55,152 bases of DNA from an uncultured Steroidobacter sp. (GTDB lineage Bacteria > Pseudomonadota > Gammaproteobacteria > Steroidobacterales > Steroidobacteraceae): positions 1 through 55,152 of the forward strand of contig NZ_CALFXI010000065.1 of NCBI RefSeq assembly GCF_937958065.1, written 5' to 3'. Positions 25,284 to 31,760 of the stretch are shown in pieces. Within the stretch, counting starts at the first letter, position 1; each line of letters opens with the position of its first letter. The position numbers and the translations under genes are program-made. The notes below the pieces were generated by a model. The model searched no databases. It was not told where the DNA came from and saw only the letters and a list, made by a program, of their open reading frames with translations.

Positions 25284-26723
25284 ATGCGTTGGCTGATCCT
25301 TGGCCACCGCTGGCTGGGCATTGCCACGTGTCTGTTGTTTGCACTGTGGTTTGTCTCGGGGCTGGTGATGATGTACGTGGCGTTTCCAGCATTGACGGCC
25401 AAGGAACGGCTGTCGATGCAGGAGCGCATCGATTGGAGCCGCGTCATCATCACGCCCGAGCGCGTACTCCAAGATCTTGCGCTTGCCTCGTACCCTCGCG
25501 AGCTGCGATTGGAGATGATGGCTGGCGAGCCGGTATATCGCGTGCAGCCTGTCGATGCACGACGCGTGTCCGTCTCCGCGGTGGATGGCCGGATCATTGA
25601 AGGGGTGGATGCTGCTGAAGCGCGTGCCATCGTTGCGGGCGTCGCGGATCGCTGTGACGTTCTCACCGTTACGACGATCGAGCGCGATCAATGGTCCGTC
25701 GCGCAAACCTTCAATCAGCATCGTCCGCTGCATCGCTTGGCGCTGAACGACGAGCGCGGCACGGAGCTCTACGTTTCTTCCAGCACGGGCGAAATCGTGC
25801 TCGACACGCACTCGCGCGAGCGCGCGTGGAATTGGGTTGGGGCGGTGTTGCACTGGCTGTACTTCCGCGACCTGCGGGCAATGCCGGCGGTGTGGAATCA
25901 GGTCGTGATGTGGACTTCCGGTGTCGGCATCGTGGTCGCCCTCAGTGGATTGTGGTTGGGCATCGATCGTCTTCGCCTGCGCCGCCGCTATCGCGACCGC
26001 GATATCACGCCTTATCGCGGCTGGATGGCGTGGCATCATCTCGCCGGTCTCGTCGGCGGCGTATTCGTGGTGACGTGGATATTCAGCGGCTGGCTTTCGA
26101 TGGGGCCGCCGGTGCCATGGAACAGTGAGTTTGATTCTCAGCGCATGGCTGCGGGCAATGCCGCGTTTCTCGGCAACGATGGACCTGTGTTTCCCGCGAC
26201 TGTGGATCTATTGAGCTCGTTGAATGCCAGGGATGCGCGTGAAGCTTCGTTCGTTTGGGGTCTGGGACGTCCTCTTCTCGTGCTGAAGTCGCGTGACGCC
26301 GAGTCGATCGTTCTCGACGCTGCGACCGGCGCGCCTCACCGCTTCGACGAGGCCGCGTTAAGCGCCGCTGCGCCTCGCTTGCTCAGCGACGCCCGACTGG
26401 TTTCGACGCAACGTCTCGAACACGAAGACGCCTACTGGTACTCACGCCGCGCCGAGCGCCCCTTGCCCGTGCTTCGTTTCATCTTCGACGACCCCGATCG
26501 CACCTGGATCCACGTCGATCCCCGCACCGGCCAGGTGCTGAACTGGATGCGTCACAGCGACCGCGTCGACCGCTGGCTCTTCAACGCCCTCCACAGCCTC
26601 GACTTCCGCCTGCTGCTCGCACATCGCCCGGCATGGGACGTCATCATGTGGATACTTAGCCTCGCCGGCCTCGTGATCTCCATCAGCAGCGTAGTCATCG
26701 GCTGGCGCCGCCTGCGGGCCTAG
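25284..26723 (+). CDS. PepSY-associated membrane protein
   Basis: A 479-residue inner-membrane protein of the PepSY-TM family. Hydrophobic helices are visible at about residues 6-36, 205-228, 252-275 and 450-475, with long periplasmic segments between. Two PepSY-like repeats can be made out (around YRVQPVDARRVSVSAVDGRII, and RTWIHVDPRTGQVLNW near the C-terminus). The helices carry paired histidines (GHRWLG, WHHLAG, HRPAWD) that could bind heme, as in PepSY proteins thought to act as iron reductases. It directly follows the TonB receptor, so a role in reducing imported ferric chelates is plausible. A GTG at 25281, immediately before this ATG, could also start translation. Confidence 0.85.
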   Translation: MRWLILGHRWLGIATCLLFALWFVSGLVMMYVAFPALTAKERLSMQERIDWSRVIITPERVLQDLALASYPRELRLEMMAGEPVYRVQPVDARRVSVSAVDGRIIEGVDAAEARAIVAGVADRCDVLTVTTIERDQWSVAQTFNQHRPLHRLALNDERGTELYVSSSTGEIVLDTHSRERAWNWVGAVLHWLYFRDLRAMPAVWNQVVMWTSGVGIVVALSGLWLGIDRLRLRRRYRDRDITPYRGWMAWHHLAGLVGGVFVVTWIFSGWLSMGPPVPWNSEFDSQRMAAGNAAFLGNDGPVFPATVDLLSSLNARDAREASFVWGLGRPLLVLKSRDAESIVLDAATGAPHRFDEAALSAAAPRLLSDARLVSTQRLEHEDAYWYSRRAERPLPVLRFIFDDPDRTWIHVDPRTGQVLNWMRHSDRVDRWLFNALHSLDFRLLLAHRPAWDVIMWILSLAGLVISISSVVIGWRRLRA

Positions 26724-26735
26724 ACGCGAACTCCT

Positions 26736-26779
26736 TTGGCGTTCGGCCAATTGTCTGGTAGTATTCTGCCAATTGGCAG
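26736..26779 (+). promoter_or_regulatory. Promoter and operator of the RES/Xre module
   Basis: A -35 like element TTGGCG (26736-26741) lies 17 bases before a -10 like TAGTAT (26759-26764). A 14-bp perfect palindrome CTGCCAATTGGCAG (26766-26779) lies just downstream of the -10. A second copy of the half-site GCCAATTG is at 26746-26753, 23 bp upstream, and forms a further inverted repeat with TTGGC at 26736-26740. The layout suggests that the antitoxin or the complex represses its own promoter by binding two sites on one DNA face. Confidence 0.65.
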
Positions 26780-26791
26780 CCGGGGTGGGCC

Positions 26792-27232
26792 ATGACCGAA
26801 TCACTATCGAGGGTGGCCGAGGTTCTCGGTGGCGCAAGGGTGCTCGGCCAGCAGCCCAGGAACACCGATGCCTGGATGGCACTGATCGAGACCGGCCTGC
26901 CGGCGGCGGCGGCCGAGGCGCTTAAGGATGTCGTCGGCCTGGACGATCCAAGCCTGGCCGTAACACTGGGCACGAGCATCCGTACGCTCGCGCGGGCCCG
27001 TGCGGTCCAGGGAAGACTCGATTCCGTAGTGAGCGACCGCCTGTATCGACTGGCCCGCCTTGTCGCTATCGCGCGTGTGGTGCTCGAACATGACGATACC
27101 GCAGTGCATTGGCTCACTCACCCTCAGCCCGGCCTGGGCGATCGCCGCCCCATCGATCTGGCTCGCAACGAGCCAGGGGCGCGCGAGGTCGAGAACCTGC
27201 TGCTGAGAATCGAGCACGGCGTCTACTCGTGA
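26792..27232 (+). CDS. Antitoxin of the Xre/MbcA/ParS (DUF2384) family
   Basis: A 146-residue protein typical of RES-module antitoxins. The N-terminal part (about residues 30-85) contains an HTH-like segment (IRTLARAR), and the C-terminal part is the MbcA/ParS toxin-binding domain (about 85-146, with DRLYRLARLVAIARVVLEHDDTA and WLTHPQPGLGDRRPIDLA, where the GxxP-hydrophobic pattern is diagnostic). It should neutralise the RES toxin by blocking its active site and repress the shared promoter at 26736-26779. Its TGA overlaps the toxin GTG by four bases. Confidence 0.93.
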   Translation: MTESLSRVAEVLGGARVLGQQPRNTDAWMALIETGLPAAAAEALKDVVGLDDPSLAVTLGTSIRTLARARAVQGRLDSVVSDRLYRLARLVAIARVVLEHDDTAVHWLTHPQPGLGDRRPIDLARNEPGAREVENLLLRIEHGVYS

Positions 27233-27696
27233 GCGTGCACGCGTTCCGGCTCATCAAGGCCAAACACGCAAGCACCGCATTCTCCGGCGAGGGCGCGCGC
27301 CTGGTGGGCGGCCGCTGGAATCTTCCCGGCACACCGCTCGTCTATGCCAGCGAATCGTTGTCACTGGCGGCATTGGAAACGTTCGTACACCTGCAGCCGG
27401 TGGACAAACGCATTCGCTACGTCTGGTTTCGGATCACCATCCCGGCGAATGTGGCCATCGACGAGCTTGCATCGCTGCCAAAGTCGTGGCGCGACTCGCC
27501 GCCTGGCGAGGCAAGTCAAGCTGTTGGCACTCGCTGGGCCAAGGAAGCCGCTGCCCCTGTGCTACGCACACCCTCGGTGCTGGTGCCGGGCGAGCACAAC
27601 CTGCTCCTCAACCCGCTGCACCCCCACTTCAAACGCCTGAAAATCTCCAAACCGCAGCCGTTCGAATTCGACGGCCGACTTTGGAAAGGCAAGTAA
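27229..27696 (+). CDS. RES-domain toxin (NAD+-depleting)
   Basis: A 155-residue RES domain protein, normal length for the toxin. Family residues are visible: FRLIKAKHA at the start, GGRWNLPGTPLVYASES (with arginine and tyrosine), LAALE with its glutamate, and the late SVLVPGEHNLLLNP block. Characterised RES toxins degrade NAD+ and stop growth. The start is a GTG at 27229 inside the antitoxin stop (GTGA); the same frame stays open further upstream but would overlap the antitoxin. A fragment of a tRNA and a strong terminator follow. Confidence 0.93.
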   Translation: MSVHAFRLIKAKHASTAFSGEGARLVGGRWNLPGTPLVYASESLSLAALETFVHLQPVDKRIRYVWFRITIPANVAIDELASLPKSWRDSPPGEASQAVGTRWAKEAAAPVLRTPSVLVPGEHNLLLNPLHPHFKRLKISKPQPFEFDGRLWKGK

Positions 27697-27703
27697 CCGC
27701 AGG

Positions 27704-27731
27704 TGGCGTGCCCGTGGGGATTCGAACCCCG
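27704..27731 (-). pseudogene. tRNA 3'-end fragment (T-arm, acceptor, CCA)
   Basis: Read on the minus strand, 27731-27704 gives a T-stem and T-loop (CGGGG, TTCGAAT, CCCCA), the 3' acceptor strand CGGGCAC, discriminator G and CCA. The D-arm, anticodon arm and 5' acceptor strand are absent: a terminator hairpin sits where they should be. The missing 5' strand would read GTGCCCG, which resembles tRNA-Arg genes, but the identity is not certain. Isolated tRNA 3' ends are typical of att-site scars left by site-specific integration. The outer T-stem pair is a C-A mismatch. Confidence 0.7.
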
Positions 27732-27739
27732 GTGCCAAC

Positions 27740-27767
27740 AAAAAGGGCGCCCGAAGGCGCCCTTTTT
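27740..27767. terminator. Strong bidirectional intrinsic terminator
   Basis: A perfect 12-bp stem: AAAAAGGGCGCC (27740-27751) and GGCGCCCTTTTT (27756-27767) with a CGAA tetraloop. The T-run serves the RES toxin on the plus strand and the matching A-run serves the desaturase on the minus strand. Confidence 0.93.
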
Positions 27768-27788
27768 CCGATCAGCTCTGCTCGAGGA

Positions 27789-28931
27789 TCAAGCGGCCTG
27801 TACAGCGATCAACCGCACGCGCAGGTACTGCTGGCGCAGCGACTCTTCGAGCTCGCGGACGCGGTGGGCGAACTCGGTGTGCTCGATGTGATCGATGACG
27901 GCCTTCTTGGCGGCTTCGACGCGCTTTTGTTGCAGCGTGGTCCAATGGCCCAGGGTTTCCTTGAAGTGCTGCACTTCGGCTTCGAGGGACTGGCGCAGCG
28001 TGGCCAGGCGACCGTGGTCCTTCAGCTGGCCCAGGTTCTCTTCGGCCTTCTGCAGCTGGCGCTGCACCAGCGCCTGGCGGATCTGGAACTCGGGCACGCG
28101 CTTGAGCGAGCGAGCCAGGCCGACGAACTTGCAGGCGGAGATCAGCCACTTGGTCGGATCCCACTGATACCAGCGAATGCCATTGCGGTAGTCCCACTGA
28201 AACAGGTGGTGATAGTTGTGGTAGCCCTCACCCCAGGTGAACAGCGCGAGCACGCCATTGTCGCGGGCGGTGTTCTCGGTGGTGTAAGGACGGCTGCCCC
28301 AGAAGTGGGCCAGCGAATTGATGAAGAACGTGCAGTGGTGGCTCACGACCAGGCGCAGGAAGCCGCCGAGCAGCAGCACGCCCCAGATGTCACCGTGCAT
28401 CCAGCCCAGCAGGACGGGCACGCCGAAGTTCATACCGAGCGCGATGGGCAGATAGTACTTGTGCTGGAAACGGACGATCGGATTGGCTTCCAGATCCTTC
28501 GCGTTGCGGAAATCCTGCTTGCCGCTCTCGTAGTTGCGCAGCATCCAGCCCAGGTGCGAGAACCACAGGCCGCGCTTGGCGGAATACGGATCCTGATCCA
28601 CGTCATCGACGTGGCGATGATGCACGCGGTGTGAGGATGCCCACACCAGGATGCTGTTCTGAAGCGCCATGGCACCGAACAGCATGTAGAAAATCTGTAG
28701 TGGCTTGGACGCCTCGTAGCTGCGATGCGCCCACAGACGGTGATAACCGGCGGTGATGGACAGGCCATTGAGCGCCCAGAGCACGAAGAAGCTGCCCCAC
28801 GCGAAGGCGTCGAAGCCAAACTTCGCCCCATACCACGGCAATACCGTCACCACCGGGAGGGTGGAGACCAGAAACATGATGATCGCGGGCCAATTGAGGG
28901 GCGCGCGATTTGGCGTGGCGTCAGCGGTCAT
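27789..28931 (-). CDS. Fatty acid (acyl-CoA type) desaturase with coiled-coil tail
   Basis: A 380-residue membrane di-iron desaturase that inserts a double bond, usually delta-9, into acyl chains. Three histidine boxes are intact: H64-R-L-W-A-H, H101-R-V-H-H-R-H and H238-N-Y-H-H. Hydrophobic helices are at about 14-34, 40-62 and 160-205. Residues about 280-375 form a long charged, heptad-like coiled coil (QALVQRQLQKAEENLGQL onward), which adds about 100 residues to the usual bacterial enzyme. ATG 28931 follows GGAG and starts the conserved part; the frame is open upstream without a ribosome binding site. It ends at the shared terminator. Confidence 0.92.
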   Translation of the reverse strand: MTADATPNRAPLNWPAIIMFLVSTLPVVTVLPWYGAKFGFDAFAWGSFFVLWALNGLSITAGYHRLWAHRSYEASKPLQIFYMLFGAMALQNSILVWASSHRVHHRHVDDVDQDPYSAKRGLWFSHLGWMLRNYESGKQDFRNAKDLEANPIVRFQHKYYLPIALGMNFGVPVLLGWMHGDIWGVLLLGGFLRLVVSHHCTFFINSLAHFWGSRPYTTENTARDNGVLALFTWGEGYHNYHHLFQWDYRNGIRWYQWDPTKWLISACKFVGLARSLKRVPEFQIRQALVQRQLQKAEENLGQLKDHGRLATLRQSLEAEVQHFKETLGHWTTLQQKRVEAAKKAVIDHIEHTEFAHRVRELEESLRQQYLRVRLIAVQAA

Positions 28932-29009
28932 CGGGACTCCGTCGAAAGCTCCAGGCTCGGATCCTAACAGGGGCGGACACGAATTTCCGCGCAATAATCG
29001 CTCAGACCG

Positions 29010-29045
29010 ACCTGGCCGGTGCTTCGTGCGAAGCACAGGCCAGGT
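29010..29045. other. Long inverted repeat between desaturase and actin-like gene
   Basis: ACCTGGCC and GTGCTTCG (29010-29026) pair with CGAAGCAC and GGCCAGGT (29029-29045), giving two 8-bp stems with one G/A mismatch and a tiny loop. It lies in the 170-bp gap upstream of the desaturase start and past the stop of the actin-like gene. No T-run is present. It could terminate the actin operon or serve as an operator for the desaturase. Confidence 0.5.
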
Positions 29046-29101
29046 TCAGGGAATGCCTGAGGCCCAAGCAGTAGTCTTGTGATCTGCTTCTTGTTCCCGG
29101 G

Positions 29102-30160
29102 CTAGCGCTCGGCCAGCGCCGCGACCAGGGCGCCGCGGGCGGTGGCTGTCAGCGGATCGCTGGCCATGCGCACCTCGCCGATCTGGAACGGCCAGGAGCG
29201 GCGGCGCAGCGCCTTCTCGAAACGATCACGGAAGCCGTGCGGCTTGGACGTGCCGCCGGCCAGCACGATGGGCATGGGCTGATCGTTGCGCGGCAGTCTG
29301 GGGGTTTTCTGCACGGCCTTGCCGAGCTCTTCCACCAGCGACTCGATCAGCTTGTCGTAATAGATGTGCAGCGCCTTGTCGATCTTGTCGCCGCCTTCGC
29401 GGGTCAGATCGAGGGTTTCTTCCTTGATCGCTTTGACGCGGGTGGCCGGCTCGTTGACGACCGCGCCGACCGAGGCGTCGATGAAGTCGCCGCCGTGCGC
29501 CAGGCTCATGGTGAGCGACGGAATCGACAGATACGAGATGGCGACGTTGCACATGCCGCCGCCGCACGAGATGCCGATGCCGGTGAAGCCTTCCTTCGCC
29601 AGCTCCGCCAGCACCACCGCGAGACCTTCATTGACCGCGAGCGGCGTGTAACCGCGGCCCTTCAAATAACGTTTGATGGTCTCTTCGTGATAGGTCAGCT
29701 CGTGACCCGTCTCGGGGGCCGCCGCCGGCACGGAGAACGCCAGCAGCTCGCCCGGATTGCGCGACACCGGAACGAGCGTGCTCAGCACGGTCTCGAGCAC
29801 ATGCGTGGCCTGCGGCTCGCTGGGATTCAAGATGCCCTTGGCCATCGGCCGGCGCACGTTGGCGTTGAAGATGTGCGCAAACTTTTCCGAAGCGTCGCCA
29901 TAGACGATCAGCCGATCGTCCTCGCGATAGAACGGCGTGCGGTTCGCCTTCAGTCCCTGCTCGTGCAAGGCCGAGTACGGCACGTCGAAGAACGCATTGA
30001 GCTGCGAGTCAGTGGTTGGGGACACGTTGTCGCCGCGCGCGGCGACCACCTTGCTGGTGCCCACGTCCAGCCCAATGCGTGTGCGGGTGCCGCTCTGGCT
30101 CTGGCCAGTGTGGCTGCCCGAGCCCGACGATTCCGAGCCGTGATCGTTACGATCGTCCAT
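29102..30160 (-). CDS. Actin-like ATPase (bacterial actin / HSP70 fold)
   Basis: A 352-residue cytoplasmic protein. Residues 1-25 are a disordered Ser/Gly/His tail. The actin-fold nucleotide motifs follow: phosphate-1 (IGLDVGTSKVVAA, about 29-41), phosphate-2 (GIGISCGGGMCNVAIS, about 193-208) and adenosine (PIVLAGGTSKPHGF, about 295-308). The length is close to MreB, but the sequence does not look like MreB, ParM, FtsA or DnaK, and no FtsZ- or membrane-binding tail is seen. ATG 30160 is chosen because GAGGGTAACGCG precedes it. It lies 4 bp after the amidase gene stop, so its ribosome binding site is inside that gene and the two are surely an operon. Filament formation is an inference. Confidence 0.85.
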   Translation of the reverse strand: MDDRNDHGSESSGSGSHTGQSQSGTRTRIGLDVGTSKVVAARGDNVSPTTDSQLNAFFDVPYSALHEQGLKANRTPFYREDDRLIVYGDASEKFAHIFNANVRRPMAKGILNPSEPQATHVLETVLSTLVPVSRNPGELLAFSVPAAAPETGHELTYHEETIKRYLKGRGYTPLAVNEGLAVVLAELAKEGFTGIGISCGGGMCNVAISYLSIPSLTMSLAHGGDFIDASVGAVVNEPATRVKAIKEETLDLTREGGDKIDKALHIYYDKLIESLVEELGKAVQKTPRLPRNDQPMPIVLAGGTSKPHGFRDRFEKALRRRSWPFQIGEVRMASDPLTATARGALVAALAER

Positions 30161-30164
30161 CGCG

Positions 30165-31649
30165 TTACCCTCTTTTGTCTGCCGTCTGTGAAGCTGGAGT
30201 CTCCAACCCGGACTCTGCCGCGGTCGGAGTTGGAAGTGCCGCGCGCCAGCGGCGATAGTTCGCCTGGCGCTCATATCTCAATTGGTCGAGCGAGATGGCG
30301 CGCTCGCGGGCTTCGTCGGCGAGCTGCCGCTCGGCGGCGATCAAGCCCGGCCAGCGCTCGCCCATGGTGCGCAGGAACTCGCTGTCGTAGTTGAAGCCGA
30401 ACAGGGCCACGCTTGGCAGCGGCTGCGCATACAGGTCCGGCAAGCCGAACGCCTCGAACGGGAAACCGCGCGCCCAGTCCAGGTGATATCCGATCAAGCC
30501 GCGCTTCGGCGACACGCTCGCGAGCCCGTGCGTCACACACATCTCCGGCGCGATCGCGAATCGCTGTCGCAGGTAGTGCGTGAGGTTGCGGCCGGCGATC
30601 AGCTGCGCGCGGGTGATGGGCAACGTGCGTCCCCCCTCCCAACGCGACTCGAACGAAACACCGAGGAACGCCGAATTCAGATCCAGATAAACCTCGTTGC
30701 CGCGCGCCCAGACACCGTGACCGGCGTGATTGGCGCGGCTGTCGTCATCGACGATGCGATACACGCGACCGAAGCGATCGATCACGTAGTTGTACGCCTG
30801 CTCGCGCTTCACGAAGCGAAGCAACGCCTCCGAGCCCTTGCGCACCTCGGATTCGTAACCCGGCTCGAGCGGCCACAGATCGCTCTCGGAGGTATGAAAG
30901 AGAATGCCCATGGGGTGATTGAACCTGGTCGGCAGCAACGTTCCGTCGCGCGTCTGCACGCGATAATCACGCGCCGTGCCTTTGACGGTGTAAGCCGTCT
31001 CGATGCGCAAGCCATTGCTATACAGTTCCCAGCCCGGACCGCGATCCGCGAGCCAGATCATGCTGGGTACGATGCCCATGTCTTCAGCAGCCAACGGCTC
31101 CGCAACTGGAGCCTGGTTGACCGGGCCTTCTGCTGCGGGCGGTGGAGTTGTCAGCGATGTCGATTGCGGAACAACGAGAGGCGCGGTCGTCGTCTCGATC
31201 GCAGTTGCATTGGCTTCCGTGGAAGAACCGACGGACGCGACTCGTTCAGGATCACTGCGCCAGCGGTTGACCTGCCAGGCGACGATGGCGACGAGCACGG
31301 GAATGAACAGCATCGCAGCCGCGCTCGCGCCGACGACGACACGACGCGCCGTCTGTCGAGCCGCAAGCGTGCGCTCGGCAATTTCTTCGTCGGCATCTGC
31401 AACGGCATCGAGCGCGCGCAATCCTTTCAATCGATACCACGCACGGCGCGCAGGGGCGATGGGCACGAGCTGCACGAGCGCGCTCTTGTCGCCTTCTTCA
31501 TTGAGCGCGCTTTGCAGGTACCGCAGTTTGACGACGGGATCGTCGATGTCGTCCGTGATGCGTGTCAGCTCTTCGCCGCACTCACGGCTCACGGGCGGCC
31601 GCTCACGCCGGTAGCGCTCCGTGGGCGTGCCTCGCGCTGCAGCCGTCAT
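30165..31649 (-). CDS. Membrane-anchored amidase_2 (AmpD/PGRP fold) protein
   Basis: A 494-residue protein. Residues 1-104 are cytoplasmic and charged, one transmembrane helix spans about 105-125, and a Thr/Pro/Ala linker leads to a periplasmic domain (about 195-480). That domain reads as N-acetylmuramoyl-L-alanine amidase_2: H252 (ILFHTS), the NHAGHGVW block (about 307-314), E334 in GVSFE, H374 (CVTHG) and D391 in GYHLDW. By alignment to AmpD these are the zinc ligands and the catalytic glutamate, while the usual lysine before the last aspartate is a histidine. Known enzymes cut the lactyl-alanine bond of peptidoglycan. An actin-like ATPase gene follows after 4 bp. The N-terminal cytoplasmic part could link the two. 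Confidence 0.82.
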   Translation of the reverse strand: MTAAARGTPTERYRRERPPVSRECGEELTRITDDIDDPVVKLRYLQSALNEEGDKSALVQLVPIAPARRAWYRLKGLRALDAVADADEEIAERTLAARQTARRVVVGASAAAMLFIPVLVAIVAWQVNRWRSDPERVASVGSSTEANATAIETTTAPLVVPQSTSLTTPPPAAEGPVNQAPVAEPLAAEDMGIVPSMIWLADRGPGWELYSNGLRIETAYTVKGTARDYRVQTRDGTLLPTRFNHPMGILFHTSESDLWPLEPGYESEVRKGSEALLRFVKREQAYNYVIDRFGRVYRIVDDDSRANHAGHGVWARGNEVYLDLNSAFLGVSFESRWEGGRTLPITRAQLIAGRNLTHYLRQRFAIAPEMCVTHGLASVSPKRGLIGYHLDWARGFPFEAFGLPDLYAQPLPSVALFGFNYDSEFLRTMGERWPGLIAAERQLADEARERAISLDQLRYERQANYRRWRAALPTPTAAESGLETPASQTADKRG

Positions 31650-31760
31650 GGGCCGGCTATCCGTCCAACGAAAACAATGGGATGCACCTTATGCCTGCGA
31701 ACATTCTGCGTTGCAATCAGGGATTACAGTCGCATTATGTCCGGGGAACCAGTACCCAGT

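Noticed and set aside
23266..25392. Long minus-strand open frame opposite the TonB receptor.
   Set aside because: It is the shadow of a receptor with TonB box, plug motifs and an aromatic end strand.
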